A DNA stretch of 64,000 bases from Mesorhizobium sp. WSM3626 (GCF_000513935.1 NZ_AZUY01000013.1:1-64000), one strand, 5' to 3'. Shown: positions 15,671-25,093, counted from the first letter of the stretch. The notes: generated from the letters alone by a model not told the origin. Made by a program: numbers and translations.

Positions 15671-16550
15671 GAAGTCCGCTGGTTGAATGTAGAAACCAGT
15701 CCACGACGAAGTTCACCGCTACCGTCAGGAGGGCAATGGCGCCGGCCGGCAGCAGCGGCGTGACATCGCCATAGGTGATCAGAGTTGCGTTTTCCCGCAC
15801 CATCGACCCCCAGTCAGCCGATGGCGGCTGTATGCCGACGCCCAGGAACGACAATGCTGCAATGGTCAGAAACACAAAGCAGAATCGCAGGCCAAATTCC
15901 GCGATGAGCGGCGGCAGGATGTTGGGCAGGATTTCCTTGCGGAGAATCCATGCGGGACCTTCGCCGCGCAATTGCGCGGCCTCGACATACTCCATAACCA
16001 CGACGTTCAGGCCAACGGCCCGCGCCAGACGAAACACGCGCGTAGAATCCAGCAATGCGATGATCAAGACGAGACTGGTGATCGAAGAGCCGAATATCGA
16101 GAGCAGCATCAGCGCAAAAATCAGGCTTGGGATCGACATCAACACGTCCACCGCACGTGACAATATCTGGTCTGGCCACCCCCGGTACATTGCCGCCAGC
16201 AGGCCGAGCGTCACACCCGCTGCAAAGGATATGATCGTTGTGGCAACGGCGATGCCGATCGTGTTGCGAGCCCCGTAGATGAGTCGAGTGAGCATGTCGC
16301 GACCGAGTTGGTCAGTCCCGAACATAAACTCGTGGCTCCACGGAGCGAATGCCTCGCTAAAGACCTGCGTCTCTCGATAAGGAGCGATGAGAGGCGCAAA
16401 TAGAGCGACCAGAACGTAGCAGAGGGTTACTACCATGCCGAACCAGGCACTGAGCGGCGCCTTCTTCAGCGCTATCCTCATCCGAGATCGGCGTGTGCGC
16501 CTTACCCTGGGCGCTCTCGTGGTCTGGATGAGGGGCTCCGCACTTGTCAT
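15657..16550 (-). CDS. ABC importer permease, DppC-like
   Basis: 297 residues with an N-terminal basic stretch, a first transmembrane helix near residue 38, then the PSALQLGTD-equivalent FMFGTDQLGRDMLTRLIYGAR that marks DppC/OppC subunits. Five further membrane helices follow, with the EAA loop (EYVEAAQLRGEGPAWILRKEILPN) that docks on the ATPase. The start ATG at 16550 shares ATGA with the stop of the previous permease. The frame is open upstream to 16973, but that part is a shadow of the neighbouring permease gene. Confidence 0.93.
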   Translation of the reverse strand: MTSAEPLIQTTRAPRVRRTRRSRMRIALKKAPLSAWFGMVVTLCYVLVALFAPLIAPYRETQVFSEAFAPWSHEFMFGTDQLGRDMLTRLIYGARNTIGIAVATTIISFAAGVTLGLLAAMYRGWPDQILSRAVDVLMSIPSLIFALMLLSIFGSSITSLVLIIALLDSTRVFRLARAVGLNVVVMEYVEAAQLRGEGPAWILRKEILPNILPPLIAEFGLRFCFVFLTIAALSFLGVGIQPPSADWGSMVRENATLITYGDVTPLLPAGAIALLTVAVNFVVDWFLHSTSGLRDEK

Positions 16551-17599
16551 CTTGGGTGCAAAAGCCTCGGATTGGTTGCGATCGAAATGATATCGGCGAT
16601 CAGGTTGAGCAGGATGTAGGTGGCGGCGAAGACAAGGGCGCAGGCTTGCACGACTGGTACGTCCCTCGATTTCACGGCATCGACCATCAGTTGGCCGACG
16701 CCGGGGTAGACGAACACTACCTCGACAACAACGACGCCGACGATGAGATAGGCAAGGTTGAAGGCGACAACCGTCACGATCGGGGCCCAGGCGTTTGGCA
16801 AAGCGTGCCGAAGCACGACCACCATTGGCGTCATTCCCTTCAACCGAGCCATGTCGATATAGGGGCTTGAAAGCATGTTGATGATCGCCGCGCGCGTCAT
16901 TCGCATCATGTGAGCGACGATGACGAGTGTGAGCGTTATCGACGGCAGGGCTGCGCGCCAGACGTGCTCCCAAAACGGCGTCTGATCGCTGATATTCGCC
17001 AGGGTCGGGAACTTGGGTACGACGTTCAAGGTCCAGTCGATCGAAGCTGCGAGCCAGACGGGTAAAGACTGTGCGAGATCGGTGCCGGCGAACGTGTCGC
17101 GCGAGATGATCAGGAAGGCGAGCATGTAGGCGACGAAGAATTCAGGGAACGAAATTGTCGTAAGTGTCACCGTGTTTACAAGCCGATCGAACCAGCTGTT
17201 CCGGTACAGGGCCGCAAGAATACCCAACCCTAACGCCAGCGGCACCGCGACCAGCGCCGTCATTACCGCCAGGAACATGGTGTTATAGAGACGTGGTGCG
17301 ATAATCTCCGCGACCGTTCGCCGGTAGCCGGTCCGGCTGGCGAAGGAGGAACCAAAATCACCCTGTGCCATCTTACCAATCCAGCTGAAGTAGCGCTCGA
17401 TTGGCGGGCGATCGAGGCCGATCTCGTGTTGAAGGGCGGCGACCGTTTCTGGGGTAGCAGCTTGACCGAGCGTCGCTTTGGCGAAGTCGCCAGGCAGCAT
17501 TGCGATCGCCGAAAAGATGATGATCGAAACGACGAACAACGTGATCAGGCCGAGGCCTAACCTTTGCAGAACCGTTTTTGCGACCGGATTCACACGCAT
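16547..17599 (-). CDS. ABC importer permease, DppB-like
   Basis: 350 residues. The N-terminus (LQRLGLGLITLFVVSIIIFSAIAMLPGD) is typical of DppB/OppB, followed by a periplasmic segment containing RPPIERYFSWIGKMAQGDFGSS, then several membrane helices. The EAA-type coupling loop is IDMARLKGMTPMVVVLRHALPNA. It lies 58 bases after the substrate-binding protein gene and overlaps the next permease by four bases, as in a normal operon. Confidence 0.93.
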   Translation of the reverse strand: MRVNPVAKTVLQRLGLGLITLFVVSIIIFSAIAMLPGDFAKATLGQAATPETVAALQHEIGLDRPPIERYFSWIGKMAQGDFGSSFASRTGYRRTVAEIIAPRLYNTMFLAVMTALVAVPLALGLGILAALYRNSWFDRLVNTVTLTTISFPEFFVAYMLAFLIISRDTFAGTDLAQSLPVWLAASIDWTLNVVPKFPTLANISDQTPFWEHVWRAALPSITLTLVIVAHMMRMTRAAIINMLSSPYIDMARLKGMTPMVVVLRHALPNAWAPIVTVVAFNLAYLIVGVVVVEVVFVYPGVGQLMVDAVKSRDVPVVQACALVFAATYILLNLIADIISIATNPRLLHPR

Positions 17600-17657
17600 G
17601 CGCGCAGTCCCAAGAGCGCGCCGCCCGCGGTGCGACCGGCGCGCTTGGCAAACACCT

Positions 17658-19265
17658 CTATGCCTCAGCCGTCCACCAGCGCTCAGCCATCTTCAGTCCG
17701 TCATTTTCCCAATTTGGCGCCACATCGCCATGGGCGAGTTTCTTGGATTTGGCGCTGACAAAGTTGTTGAACACCAGCACGATAGTACCGCCATCATCAT
17801 GGGTCAGCTGCTGCATTTCGGCATACATGGCGGCGCGCTTGGCCTCATCCGTCTCGGCTCGGGCTTGGACAAGCAATTCGTTGAAGCGTGGATTCTTCCA
17901 GAACGACTCGTTCCAGCTGGATTCGGCTGCGAAGGCTTGCGTGAACATCCAGTCGGCGGTGGCGCGACCGCTCCAATAGGAAGCGCACCAGGGCTTCTTG
18001 AGCCAGACGTTGTCCCAATAGGCGTCCTCCGCTTCGCGCACGACATTGACCTCGATGCCGCACTGTGCGGCCGTCTCGCGAATGAGTGCGGCCGCGTCTA
18101 CCGCACCTGCGAAAGCCGCATCTGCGACCGAGAGATCGACCTTCAGCTTTTCGAGCCCCGCCTTTTTCAGATAATGGCGCGCCTTTTCGGGATCGAAACT
18201 GTGCTGCGGCTCCGGGTTCTTGTAAAACTTGATCGCCGGCGCGATTGGATCGTCATTGGCAACGGTAGCATGTCCAAGGAAGATCTTGTCTGCGATCTCT
18301 TGTCGGTTGATTGCCCATTTCATTGCCATGCGCACATCCGGATTGTCGAAAGGCGCCATGGTGACATTCATCGGCAAAGTATAATGCCCGTAGCCGGTGA
18401 TCTCGATGATGTCGATTTTCGGATTGCGCTTCAACATGCCGAGTGTCTTCAGATCGGCGCGGCCGATGTAATCCACTTCCCCCGTCGAGAGCGCAGCCAT
18501 GCGTGCGGCCAAATCCGTAATGGCGACGAACTCCACCTCATCCAGGTATGGCTTGCCGTTCTTGAAATAATTCGGATTGCGCTTGAGCTTGGTCGAGACG
18601 CCAGGCTGAAAATTCTCGAGCACGAATGCGCCAGTGCGCGCGCCCGAAGCCCAATCCGCTTTCCCGTCAACGCTCGGCATGATCACGAGATGATAATCGC
18701 TCATAATATAGGGGAAATCGGCGTTGCCGCTGTCGAGTGTGAAGACAACGGTTTCTGGGCCGTCCGCCTTAATTTTCTTCACAGACGCAAGCAGAGGCTT
18801 CGCCGCGGATTTGGTGTCGGCGCCCATGTGATACCGCATAGAGGTCACGACGTCGTCTGCCGTCACGCTCTTGCCATTGTGGAAGGTCGCGCCCTTGCGT
18901 AGCTTGAAGACCCACGTCTTGGCGCCATTGGAAGATTCGAAGCTTTCTGCCAGGTCCGGCTGTATGCCGCCCTTCGCATCCACCTCGGTCAGGCTGTTGG
19001 ACATAGCGCCTGAAAAGGCGGTTTGGGAGAAAGTGTCGGGATACCCAGCCGGATCAATAGAATCTGTCGTCGCTCCATGCGCCATGCCAAGCTTTGCGAA
19101 GCCGCCTTGCTGCGGTTCTGCTCGTGCCGCAGTGACAAAGAGCTGATCTGCGGCGACGACGGTCAGGCCTGCCGCTAAGCCTAGATGGATGAAGTCACGC
19201 CGCGAAACCTTGCCGCTCCCGATAAGACCTTTCGCGATGCGCAGTTTGTACTCTGATTCCGACAT
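17658..19265 (-). CDS. ABC importer solute-binding protein, family 5
   Basis: 535 residues of the SBP_bac_5 (peptide, nickel, opine and related ligand) family. A twin-arginine signal (SRRDFIHLGLAAGLTVVAA) ends near AARA, so the protein is exported folded through Tat. Family motifs include LAESFESSNGAKTWVFKLRKGATFHNG and DPEKARHYLKKAGL. ATG 19265 follows GGGAGAACGGCA; the in-frame extension to 19316 is not needed. Ligand unknown; the linked amidohydrolase and Rieske proteins suggest it brings in the compound they degrade. Confidence 0.92.
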   Translation of the reverse strand: MSESEYKLRIAKGLIGSGKVSRRDFIHLGLAAGLTVVAADQLFVTAARAEPQQGGFAKLGMAHGATTDSIDPAGYPDTFSQTAFSGAMSNSLTEVDAKGGIQPDLAESFESSNGAKTWVFKLRKGATFHNGKSVTADDVVTSMRYHMGADTKSAAKPLLASVKKIKADGPETVVFTLDSGNADFPYIMSDYHLVIMPSVDGKADWASGARTGAFVLENFQPGVSTKLKRNPNYFKNGKPYLDEVEFVAITDLAARMAALSTGEVDYIGRADLKTLGMLKRNPKIDIIEITGYGHYTLPMNVTMAPFDNPDVRMAMKWAINRQEIADKIFLGHATVANDDPIAPAIKFYKNPEPQHSFDPEKARHYLKKAGLEKLKVDLSVADAAFAGAVDAAALIRETAAQCGIEVNVVREAEDAYWDNVWLKKPWCASYWSGRATADWMFTQAFAAESSWNESFWKNPRFNELLVQARAETDEAKRAAMYAEMQQLTHDDGGTIVLVFNNFVSAKSKKLAHGDVAPNWENDGLKMAERWWTAEA

Positions 19266-19385
19266 TGCCGTTCTCCCATTGCGGATTTTCCGCGTTCTTT
19301 TTTCAACCGTCGTCAAGCACGCGATGCGTAAGTGCTCCTTCTCCGCCGTTCTGGTCTTTCGTCGATTTGCCTCCCGTCTGCCAGA

Positions 19386-19739
19386 TCAGGCGGTCACGTA
19401 GACGTTGCCGTCCTCCACGATGACGGGAAACGTCCGCGCACGCACAGTGGGATCGACCAGCGCCGAACCCGTCTTGATGTCGAACTCCCAGCCATGCCAG
19501 GCGCAGCGCACGATCTCGTTTTCTCGATGATAGATGAAGCGGGCTTCCTCGACAGGCGCGGTCGTCCCGCATTGTGGCCCCTCACAGAGCGGCGCGCCGC
19601 GATGCGGACAGATGTTGAGCAGCGCATGGAAGCTCTCTCCGATGCGGAACACGCCCACCGAAAGGCTCCGGACCTTGGCAATGACGGGTGTGCCCGCTTC
19701 GATCTCGTCGACGCGGCATATGTAGGTTTTCTCGGCCAT
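19386..19739 (-). CDS. Stand-alone Rieske 2Fe-2S protein
   Basis: 117 residues with the two cluster-binding boxes CPHRGAPLC and CAWHGWEFD. The spacer between them is about 33 residues (GTTAPVEEARFIYHRENE inside), longer than in the shortest ferredoxins but seen in relatives linked to catabolic operons. It probably carries electrons to an oxygenase or acts as a subunit of one. It sits 11 bases after the amidohydrolase gene and 120 bases before the binding protein. The other electron partner could be the reductase at 21913-22992. No oxygenase alpha subunit occurs in the window. Confidence 0.9.
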   Translation of the reverse strand: MAEKTYICRVDEIEAGTPVIAKVRSLSVGVFRIGESFHALLNICPHRGAPLCEGPQCGTTAPVEEARFIYHRENEIVRCAWHGWEFDIKTGSALVDPTVRARTFPVIVEDGNVYVTA

Positions 19740-19750
19740 GTTCTGCTCCG

Positions 19751-20833
19751 TCAGGCAGCATTCGCGGTCAGGAGGGCCGGAATCCGCTTATAAACATCGA
19801 GCGCATTTTGACCCATCACCTTCGTCCTCCAAGCAGGAGGAATGTGCAGCGTGTTGGCGTCATCATAGTCCCAATGCGGATAGTCTGACGCAAACATCAG
19901 CGTGTTCTCACCGTCCATGGCTTCCAGGACGGACCAGAGATGCTGCACGTTGGCCGGCTGCTCCAGCGGCTGTGTGGAGAAGCGTATGTTACGGCGGCAG
20001 TATTCCGATGGCAGCATCTTCAGCCATGGTGTTTCCTTGCGCAGCGCCTTGTAATCGGCGTCGAGGCGCCACAGCACCGTCGGCACCCAGGCGACGCCGC
20101 ATTCGACTACGACGAAGTAGAGTTCTGGCCATTTCTCGAACACCCCGTGAGCGATCATGCTGGCGACGTGACTGATCGCCGACATGTGCAGGATGGCGTG
20201 CGTTTCCCAGAAGAAGGTCGTGGGGGCAGGCGCGACGGCGTTCCAGTTGACGCCACCGTGGCCGCCCAGGTGAATGGCAAACGGCAATCCCATCTCCGCA
20301 CAGGCTTCGTAGATCGGGTGGTAGAAGGGATCACCATACGGCTTCACGGAGCCTTGGGAGGCTAGAACCTGGACCATGCGGGGGTGAGTGCCGAGCCGAC
20401 GGATCTCGGCGGCCGCCAGCTTCGGATCCTGAGGCGCAATGATGATGGAACCCATGAAGCGGTTGTCTTTCGGCAACCACTCGGCGATCTGATAGTCATT
20501 GTAGGCACTGACCAGCGCACTGGCGTAATAGGGGTTTGCGAGAGTCGAGGCTTCTATAGGCTCGTCCCCGGTGAGGATCGCCACGCCGACATTGTATTTG
20601 TCGAGGTGTTTTTCCTTCATGATCCGGTAGTTGTCGGCTTCGGTCTCGGGTCGCACATCCTTCCGGGAGAAATCCTGCGGATGGAACCAGGGGCGATGGC
20701 CATGCGGGAAGGACCCCCTGGGGCCGGTCTTCTCGCCCTCGATGAACATGTCCTTCCAGATCCCGGAAAGATACGGTTCCAATACCGTGGCGCTCGACCA
20801 GTAGTTGTGACAATCGCAGTCGACGATAAACAC
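19751..20833 (-). CDS. Amidohydrolase-2 family metal-dependent hydrolase/decarboxylase
   Basis: About 360 residues from GTG 20833 (reading MFIVDCDCHNYW). Metal-site candidates: DCDCH at the N-terminus, the histidine in FAIHLGGHGGVNW, the histidine in ILHMSAISH, and the aspartate in FASDYPHWD. This is the amidohydrolase_2 family (TIM barrel; ring hydrolases and non-oxidative decarboxylases such as those acting on carboxylated aromatics). The frame is open to 20980, but that would overlap the divergent regulator; GGAGAGGGAG lies just upstream of the chosen GTG. First gene of the leftward operon. Confidence 0.85.
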   Translation of the reverse strand: MFIVDCDCHNYWSSATVLEPYLSGIWKDMFIEGEKTGPRGSFPHGHRPWFHPQDFSRKDVRPETEADNYRIMKEKHLDKYNVGVAILTGDEPIEASTLANPYYASALVSAYNDYQIAEWLPKDNRFMGSIIIAPQDPKLAAAEIRRLGTHPRMVQVLASQGSVKPYGDPFYHPIYEACAEMGLPFAIHLGGHGGVNWNAVAPAPTTFFWETHAILHMSAISHVASMIAHGVFEKWPELYFVVVECGVAWVPTVLWRLDADYKALRKETPWLKMLPSEYCRRNIRFSTQPLEQPANVQHLWSVLEAMDGENTLMFASDYPHWDYDDANTLHIPPAWRTKVMGQNALDVYKRIPALLTANAA

Positions 20834-20965
20834 TTTAGCTTTCGCTCCCTCTCCAGACCGCGGCTCTACTTGCCGTTTAGCTTGCCCAGCTTCCGCCTTG
20901 ACAATTGCCGGATCAAGCCAATGATCTCTGGGTAATGATCGGGTTTTTCGATTGGGGGTTTGTCC

Positions 20966-21823
20966 GTGCAGCTGGACCACATTGAGACGTTCCTCGACAT
21001 CGTCGAGTCACGGAACTTCAACCGGACTGCCGACCGGCTCAACATTACGCAGTCGACGGTCAGCAGCCGGATCAAGAGCCTCGAAAGCGCGGTAGGATCG
21101 GAGCTCTTCCATCGTGGCCGCGCCGGCGCTGAACCGACCGCGGCGGGACGACGTTTCGAAGCCTACGCGCGGGCGATGCTGTCGACCTGGTCGCAGGCGC
21201 GTCACGACGTGCGCGCGTTCAACCGGTTCGAAGGAACCCTTCGCGTGGCCGCGCAGGTTGGCATGACACGCTCAGTGCTGCCTGGGTGGGTGGAGGCGCT
21301 CTGTCAAGCCCTTCCCAAAGCCTCGATCCATGTGGAATCCGACTACTCCAACCAGATGGTGACCGATCTCAGCATGGGAAATCTCGACATAGCCGTGCTC
21401 TACGCGCCCCGCTATCTTCCCGAAATAGCTTATGAGCACCTTATGGTCGAGGAATATGTGATGGTCTCGACCTTTGCCAGGACGATGTCGGAGGTCGATC
21501 CTGACAGCTACATTCGACCCGGCTACACCGTCGTCCTTGAGAAAACCCATTCGGAGCTGATCCCTTCGTTGGCAATTTCCCGCCTTTCCATGGGATCTGA
21601 AAGCCTGGCCGAAGCCATGCTGCGGCGAACCGGGGGGAGCTGTTACATGCGCAACGACGATGCCCGCAGGTTTACGGCCGAGTGCCCGTCCTTCCTGGTC
21701 GACGGCGCACCGACGCTCTACCAGCCCGTCCATACGGCCATGCTCGCCCGGCGCAAGCATGAGCCGATCATCCGCAAAGGGCTTCGTGCGCTGCAGCTGG
21801 CGGTGATGTCGCTCGAGACGTAG
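20966..21823 (+). CDS. LysR-family transcriptional regulator
   Basis: 285 residues. N-terminal winged helix: FLDIVESRNFNRTADRLNITQSTVSSRIKSLESAVGSELFHRG, then the linker and a periplasmic-binding-like co-inducer domain. GTG 20966 fits GGGGGTTT upstream better than the TTG at 20960. It is divergent from the amidohydrolase-Rieske-transporter operon with ~130 bases between them, the usual layout for a LysR protein controlling the neighbouring operon and responding to its substrate or an intermediate. Confidence 0.93.
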   Translation: MQLDHIETFLDIVESRNFNRTADRLNITQSTVSSRIKSLESAVGSELFHRGRAGAEPTAAGRRFEAYARAMLSTWSQARHDVRAFNRFEGTLRVAAQVGMTRSVLPGWVEALCQALPKASIHVESDYSNQMVTDLSMGNLDIAVLYAPRYLPEIAYEHLMVEEYVMVSTFARTMSEVDPDSYIRPGYTVVLEKTHSELIPSLAISRLSMGSESLAEAMLRRTGGSCYMRNDDARRFTAECPSFLVDGAPTLYQPVHTAMLARRKHEPIIRKGLRALQLAVMSLET

Positions 21824-21912
21824 ATCGAAATTCCCGATTAAAAAGCAGGGCTCAACCCACTGTTCCGGACAGCCTGCGGCTGCCATGTTTGGCGCGTCAT
21901 TGAGAGCCAAAC

Positions 21913-22992
21913 ATGAACGCACATACCTCGTTTCCGGCGTCCGATTTTTTCGCACCGATGCGGCAGCGGCAATGGGCCGACGCATCGCCACAGGCAATGC
22001 TCTGCCGTGCGGTCATCGACGAGACGCACGACGTGAAGACCTTTGTGTTCTCGGCCGCCTCAGATTGCATGTTCTGCTTCAAAGCGGGGCAATACGTGGT
22101 CCTTCACCTCGCGATCGATGGCGTTGCGGTGGCCCGGTCCTATTCCGTTTCGTCGCCACCAACACGTCCGCTCGACCTGCACATTACGGTCAAGCGGACA
22201 CCAGGCGGGCTCGTTTCCAATTGGATCCACGAGAATCTGCGGGCGGGCGACGAAATCAAGATTGAAGGCCCGCGGGGCTCGTTCAAACTTGACGGCTTGC
22301 CAGGCGAAAAGCCTCTCTTTCTTGCGGGCGGCAGCGGGATCACGCCTCTTATGTCTATGCTGCGAACCCTGACGGACAGAGCTTCCGATCTGGACCTGTG
22401 CCTCATTTACAGTGCGCGGTCGCCGCGAGATCTCATTTTCAGGTCGGAACTCGATGCGCTCGCTGCCCGATTCCGCAACCTGAGCGTGACATGCGTCTGT
22501 TCCAGGGCAGATCCCTCCTGGGCAGGACCGACGGGCCGCATGGACGGCCCCTTGCTCCTGCGCCTGGTCCCCGATCTTCGCGAGCGCACGGTCTACGCCT
22601 GCGGCCCCGAACAGTACATGAAGGCGCTGCGAGACGGTCTTGGCCAGGCAGGCGTTGACCCCCGGGGTTATCATGAGGAGAGCTTCGGGGGCGCCCTGGG
22701 CGGTGCTGCTCCGGATGTGGCCTCTGCGGTTTCGTCCTCGGTCCATTTCGCCCGTTCCGGATTGGAGCATCGTTGCGCACCCGGAGAGACCCTGCTGGAG
22801 GCGGCGCGCAACTGTGGTGTCTATGTTCCGACCGGCTGTCAGCAGGGAATTTGCGGTGCATGCCGGATTGCCAAGCTCTCGGGCGAAGTTGCGATGCAGG
22901 ATCTTGGCGGACTTACGTCCGAAGAAAAGTCAGCGGGCTTTGTCCTGGCCTGTTGCAGCCGCGCTCAAGGCTCAGTTTTACTCGATCTTTGA
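21913..22992 (+). CDS. FAD/NAD(P)H reductase with C-terminal 2Fe-2S ferredoxin domain
   Basis: 359 residues in three modules: a flavin-binding barrel (FKAGQYVVLHL, then RSYSVSSPP), an NAD-binding domain (FLAGGSGITPLMSMLR, later VYACGPEQYMKALR and YHEESF) and a plant-type ferredoxin (CGVYVPTGCQQGICGACR with a fourth cysteine at VLACCSR). This is the reductase component class of Rieske oxygenases and demethylases (for example glycine betaine or stachydrine type). It follows the LysR gene by ~90 bases on the same strand and could power an oxygenase together with the Rieske protein encoded at 19386. Confidence 0.9.
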   Translation: MNAHTSFPASDFFAPMRQRQWADASPQAMLCRAVIDETHDVKTFVFSAASDCMFCFKAGQYVVLHLAIDGVAVARSYSVSSPPTRPLDLHITVKRTPGGLVSNWIHENLRAGDEIKIEGPRGSFKLDGLPGEKPLFLAGGSGITPLMSMLRTLTDRASDLDLCLIYSARSPRDLIFRSELDALAARFRNLSVTCVCSRADPSWAGPTGRMDGPLLLRLVPDLRERTVYACGPEQYMKALRDGLGQAGVDPRGYHEESFGGALGGAAPDVASAVSSSVHFARSGLEHRCAPGETLLEAARNCGVYVPTGCQQGICGACRIAKLSGEVAMQDLGGLTSEEKSAGFVLACCSRAQGSVLLDL

Positions 22993-23447
22993 CTTCGGTT
23001 GAGATCTGAACGGGTGATTGCCGAATTGACCCAAAGCTGGTCACGCATGCGATTTCAGCTGAATTCCAGGCGTGAGTTCCAAGAAGGGCAGACCCAAAGC
23101 TGTGTGGCTAGGTGCTCGGGGAACGGCGTTTGAGTGCCTGAGTCCGCATCAAAATTTTGGCCGGACTTCAGGGCGTCCGGTATTCGGTGGCGATATCTGC
23201 TGCCAAGGAGTGGCAAAGCCGATCTGTGCGGCTGAGATGAGGCGCATACCAGCCATTCAGTAGCTGACCTCCGCCTGCCGGTGATCATCCAGTCTACGTT
23301 GTCGACCGCAGAACGGCCTGAATATGTTCTGCGAGCTCAAGTTCGCCCGCCTCGATCTGCAAAAGATATCGGGCTCGCCAGCAGGAATTTATTCAACCCG
23401 TGGATGGGGAGCGGCTCTAGACTAGTGCCGTTTCTCTTCGGTGCCCC
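22993..23447. other. Gene-free stretch
   Basis: No supported frame, RNA gene or clear repeat. It separates the catabolic island from the leftward stress-type small genes. Confidence 0.35.
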
Positions 23448-23870
23448 TCAGGTGTTTTGAGCTTGCGGTTGGCGACGTTTCTCTTCCTTGTCCCTCTTGC
23501 CTGCCGGTTCCGAGGATTGGGAGCGGGCAACTGCGGCCTCGCAGGTAGACCGGATCTCTTCGACCTCGGCCGCCGTTAAATGATCTATCCCGATGAAGCT
23601 GTTCTTGCCCGCACTCACGCGCACCAGTTCGTCAAGCTTTGCCTGTACCGCTGCCCCATCTCGATTCTGCGTATTCTGGATAAGGAAAACCATCAGGAAG
23701 GTGATGATCGTCGTCGAGGTGTTGATGATGAGCTGCCAGGTTTCGGAAAAACCGAGGAAAGGTCCCGAAAAGCCCCAGACCGCAATCAAAGCCATGCAAA
23801 GGATGAAGGTGATCGGACGACCTGCCCCGCGAGCGACAGCGTTAGCGATCCTTGCGAATGTCTTTTCCAT
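23448..23870 (-). CDS. Low-affinity iron permease family membrane protein
   Basis: 140 residues. Two adjacent membrane helices (about 18-38, PITFILCMALIAVWGFSGP, and 46-64, WQLIINTSTTIITFLMVFLIQ) are followed by the family's QNTQNRDGAAVQAKLDEL motif and a charged, lysine-rich tail. The family was named after fungal Fet4, but bacterial members are short and their transport role is unproven. It starts 50 bases after the stop of the next gene upstream on the same strand, with a strong terminator hairpin between them, so it is probably transcribed separately. Confidence 0.85.
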   Translation of the reverse strand: MEKTFARIANAVARGAGRPITFILCMALIAVWGFSGPFLGFSETWQLIINTSTTIITFLMVFLIQNTQNRDGAAVQAKLDELVRVSAGKNSFIGIDHLTAAEVEEIRSTCEAAVARSQSSEPAGKRDKEEKRRQPQAQNT

Positions 23871-23893
23871 TCAGCTCCCAAGCCATCACAAGA

Positions 23894-23912
23894 AACCCCG
23901 CCGAGCGGGGTT
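23894..23912 (-). terminator. Intrinsic terminator after the lysine/alanine-rich protein gene
   Basis: AACCCCGC, loop CGA, GCGGGGTT: a perfect 8-bp stem. On the minus strand it is followed by TTCTTG, a short T-rich run, 8 bases after the stop of the gene at 23921-24148. On the plus strand it is followed by CCTTTAA, so it may work weakly in both directions. Confidence 0.75.
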
Positions 23913-23920
23913 CCTTTAAC

Positions 23921-24148
23921 TCAATGGGCAGCCGCTTTTTTCTTGGTGGCCGATTTGGGCTGACCAGATCTACCCCTGGCCGCGGAGTCCTTTGAGTGGG
24001 CTGCCATAGCTGGGGCAGCTCCAGTCTTCTTGGCCGCGCTCGCCTTCGCAGTCGCTGCTTTCTTACTCGCTGCCTTCTTAGCAGGCGCCTTTTTCGTGGC
24101 TTCCTCGTTCGAGGAGAAAATGCCGGTGATGCTGCCGATGATGGACAC
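23921..24148 (-). CDS. Lysine/alanine-rich histone H1-like small protein
   Basis: 75 residues. After a short hydrophobic start (MSIIGSITGIFSS) nearly everything is A, K, S and T in runs such as KKAPAKKAASKKAATAK, like the tails of bacterial histone H1-like proteins. It is predicted to be disordered, strongly basic and able to bind nucleic acid or polyphosphate non-specifically. A degenerate stress promoter (GGAAC, 17 bases, CATT at 24203-24178) ends 29 bases upstream of the ATG. A clear terminator follows, so it is a one-gene unit. Confidence 0.65.
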   Translation of the reverse strand: MSIIGSITGIFSSNEEATKKAPAKKAASKKAATAKASAAKKTGAAPAMAAHSKDSAARGRSGQPKSATKKKAAAH

Positions 24149-24261
24149 TGCGCTGCCCTCCGTTGAACTGGACCATCAATGCGCATCCGCCCGAAACGGT
24201 TCCATTAGACTAGCGTGGCGTCCGGTGATTGGCGCTCGCGGCTGGCCCGGCCGGCGGCGTC

Positions 24262-24699
24262 TCATTTCCGTTTAGGAAACTGGATCACCTTCGCCTCGGG
24301 CTTCGGCTCCAGCGGCTCATGGCCGGGCACTTCATGCCAGAAGACTTGGCCCAAATCGCGCTGATCGACGGGCTGACCGCATGCGGGACAGTTGTAGAAA
24401 TGGTCGCCCTCGTTGGTGAGCTCAGGTCCGTGCACCTTGCCATGAATCGGAGGACCGACGTCGGAGTGCTCACTCCATTCCAAGAGGTCTGGACGTTCGT
24501 CAGGTCCGACCAAGCTGTACTCATACACGGTGGCTTTCTCTTCATCGACCACCCGGAACCAATGATCCTGCAGTGCTCTTGGCGACACTCTTTGTTGTCC
24601 GGCGGCGGCCTCGGCGGCTTTCATAGGATCGCTCTCCACGACAGTGCCAGATGACACGACTGTATTGCCGTAGATCTCTTCGACCTGATACTTCGTCAT
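24262..24699 (-). CDS. Conserved hypothetical protein with a CPAC zinc-binding-like motif
   Basis: 145 residues from ATG 24699 (MTKYQVEEIYGNT). The N-terminal half resembles a small alpha/beta domain (VVSSGTVVESDPMKAAEAAAG, ending WFRVVDEEKATVYEYSL). The C-terminal half has HFYNCPACGQPVDQRD, which could bind a metal with the HEVPGH histidines. The frame is open to 24726. Family not recognised beyond being a rhizobial hypothetical; no operon partner. Confidence 0.6.
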   Translation of the reverse strand: MTKYQVEEIYGNTVVSSGTVVESDPMKAAEAAAGQQRVSPRALQDHWFRVVDEEKATVYEYSLVGPDERPDLLEWSEHSDVGPPIHGKVHGPELTNEGDHFYNCPACGQPVDQRDLGQVFWHEVPGHEPLEPKPEAKVIQFPKRK

Positions 24700-25093
24700 A
24701 GTCGCCGCATTCCGATGAGGTCGCAAAGTGGTAGCTTTGTTGCGTCGCGCATGCAGTTTGCACTTCCGGAACTCTTTTAGCTACAGCTAATTGACTGGCC
24801 GGTTGGTGGCAAAGGGGCGCGAGGTGCCGCAGTATCGGGTGAGTCATGGCCGCCGGATCGGCTGTGTCTTCGAGCATGGTCATCGCACAGCTTCCCTTCA
24901 AAGCGGCAGGGGCACACATCGGCCAGCCTGTCAGGCGCCAGGAGGAAAGCGGTGCGTGTCACGGAGACCAAGGGCGAAAAGCGAGCCTTCGCTTACGTTT
25001 GTCGGACGGCATGAGCGCTACCGTGGCGGTCCCTTCCTTTAGAAATGCCAAGGTTCACCCTCACTTTTCCTTCATCGATATGTGGAGTTTTCT
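24700..25093. other. Gene-poor stretch with one isolated ribosome site
   Basis: The only coding-like signal is GGAGGAAAGC at 24941-24950 followed by GTG 24952, which opens a 20-codon frame (MRVTETKGEKRAFAYVCRTA) ending in TGA. It may be the stump of a lost gene. Nothing else was found. Confidence 0.3.

Noticed and set aside
17478..18902. 474-codon rightward frame
   Set aside because: Antisense to the solute-binding protein and permease genes, which have clear motifs and signals.
20833..20980. N-terminal extension of the amidohydrolase
   Set aside because: It would overlap the divergent LysR start and encodes basic, unconserved-looking sequence without a ribosome site.
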